The position numbers were made by a program, and so were the translations under genes. From Pseudomonas sp. FP1742 (GTDB lineage Bacteria; Pseudomonadota; Gammaproteobacteria; Pseudomonadales; Pseudomonadaceae), in contig NZ_CP117460.1 of NCBI RefSeq assembly GCF_030687145.1, forward strand, positions 4,898,001 to 4,962,000: a DNA stretch of 64,000 nucleotides, given 5' to 3'. Below the pieces are notes generated by a model, which saw only the letters and a list, made by a program, of their open reading frames with translations, made no database searches and had not been told where the DNA came from. This document shows, one piece after another, positions 1 to 8,787 of the stretch (the first letter of the stretch is position 1; each line of letters starts with the position of its first letter).

Positions 1-201
1 AGCGTCCTTGATGACGCCATCGGCTTCGAGTCGAATGAAAGTGCGGTTTGGTGTAGTGCCTTTGGGCACGTCCAGCAGCTCTTCCTGGGCGATGTTCAGC
101 GGCTGTTTCAGCGCCGAATCGATTTTCCAGGCGCAAGCGCCCGCCAACAGCCCCGCCAGAACCAGTCCGGTTTCCAGCAGCAGCAAGAATTTACGTCTCA
201 C
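1..201 (-). CDS. mltG: Endolytic transglycosylase MltG (YceG), N-terminal part only
   Basis: MltG is an inner-membrane lytic transglycosylase that cuts nascent glycan strands. Only the first 67 codons lie in the window; the gene runs off the left edge. The start is a GTG at 201, three bases after the pabC stop, giving a protein that begins MRRKFLLLLETG. Residues 5-22 form a single membrane-spanning helix (LLLLETGLVLAGLLAGA), followed by the start of the extracytoplasmic LysM-like region (LDVPKGTTPNRTFIRLE). The position directly after pabC is the conserved pabC-mltG order of gammaproteobacteria. Identity is firm for this fragment because both context and sequence agree; the catalytic part cannot be seen. 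Confidence 0.85.
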   Translation of the reverse strand, partial: MRRKFLLLLETGLVLAGLLAGACAWKIDSALKQPLNIAQEELLDVPKGTTPNRTFIRLEADGVIKDA

Positions 202-204
202 GAA

Positions 205-1020
205 TCAAGCATCCAGTAGCGCACGGGCAATGGTTTGGAGTTTACGGGTGAGCGGCCCAACCGGCCAGCTCAGTGCGGCATAGGCGCGCACCGGCCAAAT
301 GCCATACACGCTGTTGCAGACAAAGACCTCGTCAGCCCACTGCAGCTGCTCGAGGGTGATATCGGTGATGTGTGTGGAGATCCCCGATGACTCGGCTTGA
401 AACAATAATTCTGCGCGCATCACGCCAGCCACGCCACAACGTTTGAGATCGGCGGTCACCAGCACGCCATCACGCACCAGGAACAGATTACTGAACACAC
501 CTTCAATCACCCGCCCCACCTGATCCAGCATCAAGCCTTCGGCATGCTCGGTGTCCTGCCATTCGGAACGGGCGATAACCTGCTCCAGACGATTCAGATG
601 TTTAAGACCGGCGAGCAATGGCTGTTTGGAAAGCCGTGTCGCACAAGGGAACAGGCGAATGCCCTGTTTCGCATGCACCGCCGGATAGGCCGCAGGAGGA
701 TTACCTTGCAGAATGCGCCTGGCCCGGGCCGAGGGATCAGGGGCGTAACCACGCAGACCGTCGCCTCGAGTGAGGATGAGCTTGAGCACGCCTTCGCCCA
801 GCGCTGCGGCATAGGCCAGCAGCTCCGCCCGGATCAGCGCATGGTCGGTGGTAATCGCCAGGCGCGAACAACCCTCGGCCAGACGCGCCAAATGTCGATC
901 CAGCAGCAACGGCTGCCCACCCTTGACCAAGAGGGTCTCGAACAGACCATCACCGTAAGCCAGGCCGCGATCCTTCAGCGACAAAGCGTCAGCCGGTTGA
1001 CCGTCGACCCAGCTGTCCAT
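205..1020 (-). CDS. pabC: Aminodeoxychorismate lyase PabC
   Basis: Converts 4-amino-4-deoxychorismate to p-aminobenzoate and pyruvate in folate synthesis; a cytosolic PLP enzyme of fold type IV. The 271-residue length is normal for the family. The PLP lysine is K140 in LKHLNRLEQV, and E173 in VIEGVFSNLF is the usual cofactor-contacting glutamate after it. The ATG at 1020 shares one base with the fabF stop (TGATG), so translation is probably coupled to fabF. It is followed within a few bases by mltG. Nothing unusual in sequence. Confidence 0.95.
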   Translation of the reverse strand: MDSWVDGQPADALSLKDRGLAYGDGLFETLLVKGGQPLLLDRHLARLAEGCSRLAITTDHALIRAELLAYAAALGEGVLKLILTRGDGLRGYAPDPSARARRILQGNPPAAYPAVHAKQGIRLFPCATRLSKQPLLAGLKHLNRLEQVIARSEWQDTEHAEGLMLDQVGRVIEGVFSNLFLVRDGVLVTADLKRCGVAGVMRAELLFQAESSGISTHITDITLEQLQWADEVFVCNSVYGIWPVRAYAALSWPVGPLTRKLQTIARALLDA

Positions 1021-2264
1021 CAGTCAGCGAACCGGCGGAACACCAGCGAGCCATTGGTACCGCCAAACCCGAAGGAGTTGGACAGCACCACGTCGATATC
1101 CATGCCGCGCGCGGTGTGGGGTACGAAGTCGAGGTCGCAGCCTTCGTCCGGCTCATCGAGGTTGATGGTCGGCGGGGCGACCTGACTGTTGATGGCCAGT
1201 ACACTGAAAATCGCCTCGACCGCGCCGGCCGCACCCAGCAGGTGACCAGTCATGGACTTGGTCGAACTGACGGCCAGTTTGTAGGCGTGATCGCCGAACA
1301 CCGATTTGATCGCACAGGCTTCGGCGAGGTCGCCGGCCGAGGTCGAGGTGCCGTGGGCGTTGATGTACTGCACCTGGTCGCCATTGATCTTCGCATCGCG
1401 CAAGGCATTGGTGATGCAACGCGCAGCACCCGCGCCATCGGCCGGTGGCGAGGTCATGTGGTAAGCATCGCCACTGGTGCCGAAACCGATCAGCTCGGCG
1501 TAAATGGTCGCACCACGGGCCTTGGCGTGCTCCAGTTCTTCGAGAACCAGCGCGCCGGCGCCGTCGGACAACACGAAGCCATCACGGCCCTTGTCCCATG
1601 GACGGCTGGCACGGGTCGGCTCGTCGTTGCGGGTCGACAATGCACGGGAGGCACCGAAGCCACCCATACCCAGACCACACGCGGCCATTTCGGCGCCACC
1701 GGCAATCATCACGTCGGCTTCGTCGTACATGATGTTGCGCGCCGCCATGCCAATGCAGTGCGTACCGGTGGTACACGCCGTGGCGATGGCGTAGTTAGGC
1801 CCCTGTGCCCCCAGATGGATGGACAGGAAACCGGAAATCATATTGATGATCGAGCCCGGCACGAAAAACGGAGAAATCCGTCGCGGACCGGAATCATGCA
1901 GTGTACGGCTGGTGTCTTCGATATTGGTCAGACCGCCAATACCCGACCCCATGGCCACGCCGATACGCTCGCGATTGGCGTCGGTGACCTCAAGACCTGC
2001 GTTACGCACAGCCTGAAAACCGGCAGCCAGACCGTATTGAATGAACAGGTCGAGTTTACGGGCTTCCTTGACCGACAGGTATTCCTCGACATTGAAGCCC
2101 TTTACCGAGCCGCCAAAACGGGTGGAATAGGCAGAAAGGTCGGTGTGTTCGATCAGACCAATGCCACTGCGGCCAGCCAGAATGCCCTGCCAACTGCTCG
2201 GCACATCCGTGCCCAGTGGCGACAACATACCCATACCGGTGACTACGACGCGTCTACGCGACAC
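1020..2264 (-). CDS. fabF: 3-oxoacyl-[ACP] synthase II FabF
   Basis: Elongating beta-ketoacyl-ACP synthase (KAS II) of type II fatty-acid synthesis, cytosolic. The thiolase-fold signature is complete: nucleophile C164 in ATACTTGTH, the histidines in NAHGTSTS and in [12 protein letters not shown]. The start chosen is the GTG at 2264 giving [12 protein letters not shown], because an AAGGAGAG ribosome site lies 5 bases upstream; an ATG 33 bases further upstream would add 11 residues not expected in the family. The length is then 414 residues, as usual. A terminator-like hairpin lies between acpP and this gene, so part of the transcription from the acpP promoter probably stops before fabF. Confidence 0.96.
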   Translation of the reverse strand: MSRRRVVVTGMGMLSPLGTDVPSSWQGILAGRSGIGLIEHTDLSAYSTRFGGSVKGFNVEEYLSVKEARKLDLFIQYGLAAGFQAVRNAGLEVTDANRERIGVAMGSGIGGLTNIEDTSRTLHDSGPRRISPFFVPGSIINMISGFLSIHLGAQGPNYAIATACTTGTHCIGMAARNIMYDEADVMIAGGAEMAACGLGMGGFGASRALSTRNDEPTRASRPWDKGRDGFVLSDGAGALVLEELEHAKARGATIYAELIGFGTSGDAYHMTSPPADGAGAARCITNALRDAKINGDQVQYINAHGTSTSAGDLAEACAIKSVFGDHAYKLAVSSTKSMTGHLLGAAGAVEAIFSVLAINSQVAPPTINLDEPDEGCDLDFVPHTARGMDIDVVLSNSFGFGGTNGSLVFRRFAD

Positions 2265-2303
2265 AGCACTCTCCTTTTTCAAATGACGACTTTGCATCAG
2301 GCC

Positions 2304-2345
2304 TAAAGAAAAAACCGCACGCCATGATGGCAGTGCGGTTTTTCC
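2304..2345 (-). terminator. Hairpin terminator/attenuator between acpP and fabF
   Basis: On the minus strand AAAACCGCAC (342-333 side) pairs with GTGCGGTTTT, with an inner GCCA/TGGC extension, and is followed by a run of T. It sits in the 108-base acpP-fabF gap. It probably limits read-through, which fits the far higher need for ACP than for FabF. Confidence 0.7.
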
Positions 2346-2372
2346 ATGACAGCGAGCGACGACTAAAAACTA

Positions 2373-2609
2373 TTACGCCTGATGGCTGTTAACGTAGTCG
2401 ATTGCTGCTTGTACAGTAGTGATTTTCTCAGCTTCTTCGTCAGGGATTTCGGTCTCGAATTCCTCTTCCAGAGCCATCACCAGCTCAACGGTGTCAAGGG
2501 AGTCGGCACCCAGGTCTTCAACGAAGGAAGCGGTGTTGACCACTTCTTCTTCTTTAACGCCCAGTTGCTCAGCAACGATTTTCTTGACGCGCTCTTCGAT
2601 GGTGCTCAT
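2373..2609 (-). CDS. acpP: Acyl carrier protein AcpP
   Basis: Carries growing acyl chains for fatty-acid, phospholipid and lipid A synthesis. It has 78 residues, is strongly acidic and has the phosphopantetheine attachment motif [10 protein letters not shown] with the modified serine at S37. A ribosome site AGGAG lies 16 bases before the ATG, with AAGG nearer the start. The gene has its own promoter upstream (2662-2689) and a terminator downstream, so it can be expressed above its neighbours. Identity is certain. Confidence 0.98.
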   Translation of the reverse strand: MSTIEERVKKIVAEQLGVKEEEVVNTASFVEDLGADSLDTVELVMALEEEFETEIPDEEAEKITTVQAAIDYVNSHQA

Positions 2610-2661
2610 ACCTTGTTTTCACTCCTAATGGACAAATTCAGGCAGCTGGCCGGTGGGTAAG

Positions 2662-2689
2662 TGTATAGAAAGACTTTTCAGCTTTTCAA
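2662..2689 (-). promoter_or_regulatory. Sigma-70 promoter of acpP
   Basis: Read on the minus strand: -35 TTGAAA (2689-2684), 16-base spacer, -10 TATACA (2667-2662), about 50 bases before the acpP ATG. The -35 lies inside an imperfect dyad AGCTTTCAGTTGAAAAGCT, which could be an operator. Prediction from the sequence only. Confidence 0.6.
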
Positions 2690-2801
2690 CTGAAAGCTTC
2701 ACTCCTCAAACCCTGCGGCCCTCAGCCGATAAAATAGATTGCAGCTTTATAACGGATTTTAGACAGCTCGTATGACATTTTTTTGAAGCAATCCGTCACA
2801 T

Positions 2802-3545
2802 TTAACTCATGTACATCCCGCCGTTCACCGGGATTGTAGCCCCAGTAACGTAAGCCGCACCGTCGGATGCAAGAAAAGCGACCACAGACGCGATCTCTTG
2901 AGCTTGCCCCAGACGACCCAGCGGAATCTGCGTCTGCAAGGCTTCACGCTGCGCCTCGGGCAGTTCACGGGTCATATCGGTGTCGATGAACCCTGGGGCC
3001 ACCGAGTTTACCGTAATCGAACGCGAACCGACTTCACGCGCCAGTGCACGGCTGAAACCTTCCAGACCGGCCTTGGCGGCTGCATAGTTTACTTGGCCTG
3101 CGTTGCCCATGGCACCCACAACCGAGCCAATACTGATAATTCGTCCCCAACGGGCTTTGGTCATACCGCGCAAAACGCCCTTGGACAGGCGGAACAGACT
3201 GTTCAGATTGGTATCGACGACGTCATGCCATTCGTCATCTTTCATGCGCATCATCAGATTATCGCGGGTAATACCGGCATTATTGACCAGGATCGCCGGC
3301 GCTCCGAACTGCTCCTGAATGCTCGCCAACACAGCCGCTACGGACTCGTCGCTGGTGACATTGAGTTCCAGGCCAGTACCCTGAATACCGTTTTCTTTCA
3401 GGGTAGCGGCGATACGCTCGGCCCCCGAAGCGGAGGTCGCGGTGCCGACAACGATGGCACCCTGACGACCCAGCTCCAGAGCGATAGCCTGGCCGATACC
3501 ACGGCTGGCACCGGTGACCAGTGCAACTTTACCTTGCAGACTCAT
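2802..3545 (-). CDS. fabG: 3-oxoacyl-[ACP] reductase FabG
   Basis: NADPH-dependent reduction of beta-ketoacyl-ACP in the fatty-acid elongation cycle. It is a classical short-chain dehydrogenase: cofactor loop TGASRGIG at residues 11-18, LVNNAG, and the YAAAKAG (YxxxK) catalytic pair; the C-terminus VNGGMYMS is typical. The start is the ATG at 3545 (MSLQGKVALVTG), preceded by a GGAG ribosome site; a longer reading would add 11 unrelated residues. The length is 247 residues. It lies 16 bases after fabD and is separated from acpP by 192 bases containing the acpP promoter. Confidence 0.97.
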   Translation of the reverse strand: MSLQGKVALVTGASRGIGQAIALELGRQGAIVVGTATSASGAERIAATLKENGIQGTGLELNVTSDESVAAVLASIQEQFGAPAILVNNAGITRDNLMMRMKDDEWHDVVDTNLNSLFRLSKGVLRGMTKARWGRIISIGSVVGAMGNAGQVNYAAAKAGLEGFSRALAREVGSRSITVNSVAPGFIDTDMTRELPEAQREALQTQIPLGRLGQAQEIASVVAFLASDGAAYVTGATIPVNGGMYMS

Positions 3546-3561
3546 GCAAGCTTCTCCTTGT

Positions 3562-4500
3562 TCAGGCCAGCGCTGCACGGGCGGCAGCGAAAGCGTCTGG
3601 GGTATTGAGGTTAGAGGTCGATACGCCTTCGGCGCAACGCTTGTTCAGACCGGCCAGGACCTTGCCTGGGCCGCACTCGACCAGTTGGGTCGCGCCTTTG
3701 GCAGCCAGCGCCTGGACCGATTCGACCCAGCGCACAGGCTTGTAGAGCTGCTCGAGCAGATCGCGCTTGAGCGTTTCCAGGTCGGCCGGTACGTCGGCAC
3801 TGACGTTCTGTACCACCGGGATCTGCGGTGCCTGCCAGTCGATCGCAGCGATCGACTCGGCGAACCGCTCGGCGGCCGGACGCATCAGCTCGCAGTGGGA
3901 CGGCACGCTGACCGGCAACGGCATGGCACGCTTGGCACCACGCGCCTTGCAGCCTTCGATGGCGCGCTCGACCGCGGCCTTGGCGCCGGCGATCACTACC
4001 TGACCCGGGGAGTTGAAGTTGACCGCACTGACCACTTCGCCTTGCGCCGCTTCGGCGCAGGCTGCCAACACGTCGGCATCGTCCAGCCCCAGGATAGCGG
4101 CCATGCCACCCTGCCCCGCCGGAACAGCTTCCTGCATCAGCTGACCGCGACGCTCTACCAGCTTCACCGCATCGCCCAGGCTCAGGCTGCCCGCAGCCAC
4201 CAGAGCGCTGTATTCGCCCAGGCTGTGACCGGCAACGTAAGCCGGACGCGCGCCACCTTCAGCCAGCCACAGGCGCCACAAGGCGATCGAGGCGGTCAGA
4301 ATGGCCGGCTGGGTTTTATCGGTTTGATTGAGTTGCTCTTCCGGCCCTTGCTGGGTCAGCGCCCACAGGTCGTAACCCAGAGCATCGGAAGCTTCTTTGA
4401 ATGTTTCGAGGACTACTGGATGTTGCGCGCCCAGCTCGGCCAGCATGCCGAGGGACTGCGAACCTTGTCCTGGAAAGACGAATGCGAGGGAAGCAGACAT
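3562..4500 (-). CDS. fabD: Malonyl-CoA:ACP transacylase FabD
   Basis: Loads malonate from CoA onto ACP, the first committed transfer of fatty-acid synthesis. It has 312 residues. The acyltransferase signatures are present: FPGQGSQ near the N-terminus, nucleophile S93 in GHSLGEYSAL, and H202 in VPSHCELM as the second catalytic residue. It lies between plsX and fabG. In enteric bacteria fabH lies between plsX and fabD; here only 125 non-coding bases are present. Confidence 0.97.
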   Translation of the reverse strand: MSASLAFVFPGQGSQSLGMLAELGAQHPVVLETFKEASDALGYDLWALTQQGPEEQLNQTDKTQPAILTASIALWRLWLAEGGARPAYVAGHSLGEYSALVAAGSLSLGDAVKLVERRGQLMQEAVPAGQGGMAAILGLDDADVLAACAEAAQGEVVSAVNFNSPGQVVIAGAKAAVERAIEGCKARGAKRAMPLPVSVPSHCELMRPAAERFAESIAAIDWQAPQIPVVQNVSADVPADLETLKRDLLEQLYKPVRWVESVQALAAKGATQLVECGPGKVLAGLNKRCAEGVSTSNLNTPDAFAAARAALA

Positions 4501-4625
4501 GTATCAAGCCCCTAATGATCTTGTCGTCGGAGAATTGACGTCCCACCTGGGGAACGCAAGAAACTGACAGTTGGATGGCTCATTGAACTGAGCGGTCACA
4601 TTTAAGCATTGTCTGACGAAAACGC

Positions 4626-5636
4626 CTAAGGCAACAAATCCTCCAGGCGCCCGTGAAGCCGTTCCGGCAAGTTTTCCTGGATCTCGATCAAGGCGCGCTG
4701 AATCGCACTCTGAAAACCCTGAACCCCCGCCGAACCGTGGCTTTTCACAACAATTCCCTGCAAACCGAGGAAACTTGCGCCGTTATGTCGCGCCGGTGCC
4801 AGCTCGGCCTGCAACCGCTTCATCAGCGGCAGCGCCAGCGCGCCTACCAGTTTCGAAGCGAAATTTTTCTTGAACTGGGCCTCGATGCGCCCGGCGATCA
4901 TGGTCGCCAGACCCTCACTGGATTTGAGCAGGATATTGCCGACAAAGCCGTCACACACCACCACATCCGCCTCGCCACGGTACAAACCATCACCCTCGAC
5001 AAACCCGATGTAGTTCAAGCCACGCGCATTTTGCAGCAGGGTCGCCGCCAGCTTGACCTGCTGATTGCCCTTGATGTCCTCGGTGCCGATATTCAGCAAC
5101 GCGACCCGCGGACGAACGACACCCAAGGCTTGCGCCGCCACCGACCCCATCACCGCAAACTGCAACAGATGCTCGGCACTGCAATCGACATTGGCACCCA
5201 GATCGAGTAACTGACAGAAACCTTTCTCGGTCGGAATGGCAGCGACCATGGCCGGCCGATCGATCCCCGGCAGGGTTTTGAGGACAAACCGCGACAACGC
5301 CATCAGCGCACCGGTATTGCCGGCACTGACACAAGCCTGGACCTTGCCATCACGCAACAATTCCAGCGCCACGCGCATTGACGAATCTGGCTTGCCACGC
5401 AAGGCCTGGGAAGGTTTTTCGTCCATGGTGATGACTTCAGACGCCGGCACAATCGACAGGCGCGAGCGATCCACAGCCGGCTGGCCAGCGATCAATTCTT
5501 CAAGAAGGGAGGGTTGACCGACAAGGGCCAGGTGCAGCGAGGGCGTAGCAGACAGACAAGCAAGGCTGGCCTGAACAATGCTGCGGGGACCGAAGTCCCC
5601 GCCCATTGCGTCAATCGCGATGACTTGAGCGGACAA
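4626..5636 (-). CDS. plsX: Phosphate acyltransferase PlsX
   Basis: Makes acyl-phosphate from acyl-ACP for PlsY, feeding phospholipid synthesis. It has 336 residues, with the N-terminal strand [13 protein letters not shown] and the [10 protein letters not shown] and [10 protein letters not shown] segments of the family. The start is a TTG at 5636. No ATG or GTG lies upstream in frame before the rpmF stop, and starting at the next ATG would remove the first beta strand, so the rare start codon is needed. It begins 4 bases after rpmF. Confidence 0.95.
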   Translation of the reverse strand: MSAQVIAIDAMGGDFGPRSIVQASLACLSATPSLHLALVGQPSLLEELIAGQPAVDRSRLSIVPASEVITMDEKPSQALRGKPDSSMRVALELLRDGKVQACVSAGNTGALMALSRFVLKTLPGIDRPAMVAAIPTEKGFCQLLDLGANVDCSAEHLLQFAVMGSVAAQALGVVRPRVALLNIGTEDIKGNQQVKLAATLLQNARGLNYIGFVEGDGLYRGEADVVVCDGFVGNILLKSSEGLATMIAGRIEAQFKKNFASKLVGALALPLMKRLQAELAPARHNGASFLGLQGIVVKSHGSAGVQGFQSAIQRALIEIQENLPERLHGRLEDLLP

Positions 5637-5640
5637 GTGA

Positions 5641-5823
5641 TTACTCGTCGGCGCCCTTGTCGATCACTTTACGGCCACGGTATACGCCTTCTGGCGATAC
5701 GTGGTGACGCAGGTGAACTTCACCGGTGGTTTTTTCTACAGACAGGGTGCTAGCCTCGAGAGCGTCGTGCGAACGACGCATGTCACGGGCAGAGCGGGAT
5801 TTTTTGTTCTGCTGAACAGCCAT
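5641..5823 (-). CDS. rpmF: Large ribosomal subunit protein bL32
   Basis: Sixty-residue protein of the 50S subunit, very basic at the N-terminus ([21 protein letters not shown]). No CxxC zinc pairs are present, so this is the zinc-free form usual in gammaproteobacteria. It lies 13 bases after yceD and 4 bases before plsX, the conserved coupling of a ribosomal protein with lipid genes. Confidence 0.97.
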
Positions 5824-5836
5824 AATTGATTAACTC

Positions 5837-6364
5837 CTAAACGTTTGGGTCACGCTTTAACTGCGCCAATACACTGAACGGGTTGGACCGCGTTACCTCG
5901 TCCTCGCTCGGTTCGGGCTCATCTGCTCCCGCCGGCTGCTGGCATTCTTCCGGATGATGAGCAGGCACAATGGGCAAGGCGAGCAGAAGCTCCTCCTCGA
6001 TCAGTGACTGCAGATCCAATGGATCTTCGCCCAGTTCCAGCACGTCATAACCTTTCGGCAACGACTGGGTATTCGCACCCTCCTTCACCACAGCATAACT
6101 GCATTCGCTATGGATCGGCAGGGTGACCAGCTCAAGACAACGCTGGCAAACCATTTTGACTTCGGTGTCGATAAAGCTGTGGATTACCACAGACTTACGT
6201 TCATCTCGTTCAAAAACGAATTTAGCCTGCACCGTACCGACATTGTCGGAAAGCGGGTCGCAGAGTCTCTCCAAATCGGCCAGCAGCATTTCACCTTGGA
6301 GGGTGGTGCCACGGTCAGCCAATTTGCGCGGGTCAACGTGAGGTGGAATCGGGTCATTCAACAT
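5837..6364 (-). CDS. yceD: DUF177 protein YceD (23S rRNA accumulation protein)
   Basis: Member of the DUF177/YceD family, linked in other bacteria to 23S rRNA accumulation and always upstream of rpmF. It has 175 residues, with the conserved start PIPPHVDPRKLADRG, a VCQRCLELV cysteine pair, and an acidic C-terminal half. The ATG at 6364 is only 9 bases after a -10 box, so the transcript should have almost no leader; no ribosome site is possible in it. First gene of the plsX-fab operon. Confidence 0.93.
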   Translation of the reverse strand: MLNDPIPPHVDPRKLADRGTTLQGEMLLADLERLCDPLSDNVGTVQAKFVFERDERKSVVIHSFIDTEVKMVCQRCLELVTLPIHSECSYAVVKEGANTQSLPKGYDVLELGEDPLDLQSLIEEELLLALPIVPAHHPEECQQPAGADEPEPSEDEVTRSNPFSVLAQLKRDPNV

Positions 6365-6373
6365 AGGCGCAGC

Positions 6374-6401
6374 ATTATAGGGATGCCCCCGGCCATGTCA
6401 A
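6374..6401 (-). promoter_or_regulatory. Consensus sigma-70 promoter of yceD-rpmF-plsX
   Basis: On the minus strand: TTGACA (6401-6396), 16-base spacer, TATAAT (6379-6374). Both hexamers match consensus perfectly. Initiation 6-8 bases downstream would fall 2-4 bases before the yceD ATG. Confidence 0.75.
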
Positions 6402-6469
6402 AGGAAATTCAGCCCTGCCCGTCACTTGAGCCTGCGTTAGAATTCGCCCCCTGCCCTTTGGAGATGCGC

Positions 6470-7048
6470 ATGCTGCCTTTATTACTTGCTTCAAGTTCGG
6501 TTTATCGCCGGAAATTGCTGGCCCGCCTGCAGTTGCCATTTACTTGCAGCTCGCCGGATATCGACGAAAGCCATCACGCCCACGAGCCAGCCATCGAATT
6601 GGTAAAGCGCCTCGCCGAAGAAAAAGCCCGCGCACTTGCAGCCAGCCATCCCGCCCATCTGATCATCGGCTCGGACCAGGTCGCGGTACTGGGCGAACAG
6701 ATTATCGGCAAGCCTCACACCTTCGAAAAGGCCCGCGAACAACTGTTGGCATCCAGCGGCGCCAGCGTGACGTTCCTGACCGGCCTGGCACTCCTCAACA
6801 GTCAAACCGGCCACTGCCAGGTCGACTGCGTGCCGTTTACCGTACATATGCGCACGCTTGATCAGGCGCGCATCGAACGTTACCTGCACGCCGAACAGCC
6901 CTACGACTGCGCTGGCAGCTTCAAGGCCGAAGGTTTGGGGGTGAGCCTGTTTCAAAGCACCGAAGGCCCTGACGCCACCAGCCTGATCGGCCTGCCGCTG
7001 ATTCGCCTGATCGATATGCTGTTGGCTGAAGGCGTGCAAATACCCTAA
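6470..7048 (+). CDS. yceF: Maf-family nucleotide pyrophosphatase YceF
   Basis: House-cleaning nucleoside-triphosphate pyrophosphatase; the YceF branch of the family acts on m7GTP. It has 192 residues. Family motifs seen: LLASSSVYRR at the start, GSDQVAVL in the middle, and the C-terminal GLPLIRLIDML. Two ATGs compete (6464 and 6470); 6470 is preferred because GGAG lies 6 bases upstream of it and overlaps the other. It is divergent from yceD, the same neighbourhood as in Escherichia coli (rluC, yceF, yceD, rpmF). Substrate assignment rests on family and context. Confidence 0.9.
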   Translation: MLPLLLASSSVYRRKLLARLQLPFTCSSPDIDESHHAHEPAIELVKRLAEEKARALAASHPAHLIIGSDQVAVLGEQIIGKPHTFEKAREQLLASSGASVTFLTGLALLNSQTGHCQVDCVPFTVHMRTLDQARIERYLHAEQPYDCAGSFKAEGLGVSLFQSTEGPDATSLIGLPLIRLIDMLLAEGVQIP

Positions 7049-7063
7049 AGATCTTTTGATCTG

Positions 7064-7094
7064 AAAAAAACCGGCCACGCAGGCCGGTTTTTTT
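7064..7094. terminator. Bidirectional terminator between yceF and sppA
   Basis: ACCGGCC / GGCCGGT stem with loop ACGCA, flanked by a run of A on the left and a run of T on the right, so it can serve both convergent genes. Confidence 0.85.
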
Positions 7095-7108
7095 ATGCAG
7101 CCAGAGGA

Positions 7109-8098
7109 TCAGCGAAGCGAAGGCCCCTGAAAGCCCATCCACATTGCCAAATGCTCCGCCACGCTGGCGCCGAGCTTTTTCGAGAAGCGATCGAATGGCG
7201 ATTCCTCAACAGTGAAATCCACCAACTCCTTCTCGCCGATCACATCGCGCGCGACAGAACTGGCATTGCCCAGACCATCGATCAAGCCCAGCGACAGCGC
7301 TTGCTCACCCGACCAGACCAACCCGGAGAACAACTCCGGATGCTCCTTATCCTTGAGACGATCACCACGGCCCTTCTTGACGCTGCTGATGAACTGCTGA
7401 TGAGTGGTATCGAGCACGCCCTGCCAGAACTGGGTTTCCGCGGGCTTCTGTGGCTGGAACGGATCGAGGAACGACTTGTGCTCGCCCGAGGTGTAGGTAC
7501 GACGCTCCACACCCAACTTCTCCATGGTCCCGACAAAACCGTAACCGGCCGCTGTCACACCGATGGACCCCACCAGGCTCGCCTTGTCGGCGTATATCTG
7601 ATCCGCCGCGCTAGCGATGTAATAGGCACCGGAAGCGCCCAGGTCCGAGATCACCGCATAAACCTTGGTACCCGGATTCAGGCCGCGCAAACGACGAATC
7701 TCGTCATAGACATAACCCGACTGCACCGGACTACCGCCAGGGCTGTTGATTCGCAGAATCACACCCTTGACCTTCTTGTCCTCGAAGGCCGCACGCAGGC
7801 TGCTGACGATATTGTCGGCGCTGGCCGGCTCCTTGTCGGCAATCATACCCGTCACATCGATCAGCGCCGTATAGCCAGAGCCGAGGCTCGCGCCTTTCTC
7901 CTTGCTTATCAACGGCGATAACAGAATCAACGCGCCAAGCAGGTACAAAAAAGTCAGCGACTTGAAGAATATCCCCCAGCGACGGGACCGCCGCTGTTCC
8001 TGCACACCAGCCAGCAAGGTTTTTTCCAGCAGCTTCCAGCTTTTCTCGTCACCGCTTTCCGCGCTCGCCTTGGCGGGCGCTTTCCATTCGTCGGTCAT
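7109..8098 (-). CDS. sppA: Signal peptide peptidase SppA, S49 family, short form
   Basis: Membrane-bound serine protease that degrades cleaved signal peptides. It has 329 residues, so it is the single-domain form. A cytoplasmic N-terminus is followed by one membrane helix at about residues 45-64 (FFKSLTFLYLLGALILL), then the protease fold with RINSPGGSP, nucleophile S156 in GASGAYYIA and general base K208 in TSGEHKSF, 52 residues apart as in characterised short SppA. Last gene of rluC-HAD-sppA. Confidence 0.92.
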   Translation of the reverse strand: MTDEWKAPAKASAESGDEKSWKLLEKTLLAGVQEQRRSRRWGIFFKSLTFLYLLGALILLSPLISKEKGASLGSGYTALIDVTGMIADKEPASADNIVSSLRAAFEDKKVKGVILRINSPGGSPVQSGYVYDEIRRLRGLNPGTKVYAVISDLGASGAYYIASAADQIYADKASLVGSIGVTAAGYGFVGTMEKLGVERRTYTSGEHKSFLDPFQPQKPAETQFWQGVLDTTHQQFISSVKKGRGDRLKDKEHPELFSGLVWSGEQALSLGLIDGLGNASSVARDVIGEKELVDFTVEESPFDRFSKKLGASVAEHLAMWMGFQGPSLR

Positions 8099-8124
8099 GC
8101 CATTTACCCCAGCAAAAAAACCAA

Positions 8125-8787
8125 TTAAACCCGCTGACTCAGCCAGGCGTGCAACTCTGAAAAACGATCAATGGCCAGTCTCGGCTCAAATAGTTTCAAG
8201 GCGTCGATCGATTGAGCGCCATAGCTGACCGCCACCGAATCCATACCCGCATTGCGCGCCATCTGCAGGTCGAACGACGAATCGCCAACCATCAGCGCTT
8301 GCTCCGGACGAACCTCGCAATGGGCGAGTATCTGCTCAAGCATCAACGGATGGGGTTTGCTGGCGGTTTCGTCAGCAGCACGGGTGATATCAAAATAATC
8401 TTCCCAACCGTGAGACTTCAGCACTCGATCCAGCCCACGACGAGCCTTGCCGGTCGCTACTGCCAGATGATACCCCTCGACACGAAACGCTTCGAGAGAC
8501 TCGGCAACACCCTCGAACAGCGGGGAAGGCACGGCCTCCGCCGCAATGTAGTGATCTGCATAGTGCTGCCGAAATGCTATCAGCTCGGTGTCGCCAATCT
8601 CGGGATACAGGGTACGAATCGCTTCCGGCAAGCCCAGACCGATAATGCCTTTGACGGCAAAATCATCACGCAACTGAAAACCGGACCGCTCGGACGCGAC
8701 ATGCATCGCCTCGACAATCCGACCAATGGAATCAGCGAGCGTGCCGTCCCAATCGAAAATCAGCAGCTTGTAATCAGTAGGGTGCAC
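8125..8787 (-). CDS. HAD-superfamily phosphatase (phosphoglycolate phosphatase-like)
   Basis: Haloacid-dehalogenase family IA hydrolase of 220 residues. Motif [11 protein letters not shown] carries the nucleophile D12 and acid D14; motif II is VATGK; motif III/IV is KPHPLML with [11 protein letters not shown]. The start is a GTG at 8787, 14 bases inside the end of rluC, so translation is probably coupled. The substrate cannot be read from the sequence; Gph- and YqaB-type phosphatases share this form. Confidence 0.88.
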   Translation of the reverse strand: MHPTDYKLLIFDWDGTLADSIGRIVEAMHVASERSGFQLRDDFAVKGIIGLGLPEAIRTLYPEIGDTELIAFRQHYADHYIAAEAVPSPLFEGVAESLEAFRVEGYHLAVATGKARRGLDRVLKSHGWEDYFDITRAADETASKPHPLMLEQILAHCEVRPEQALMVGDSSFDLQMARNAGMDSVAVSYGAQSIDALKLFEPRLAIDRFSELHAWLSQRV

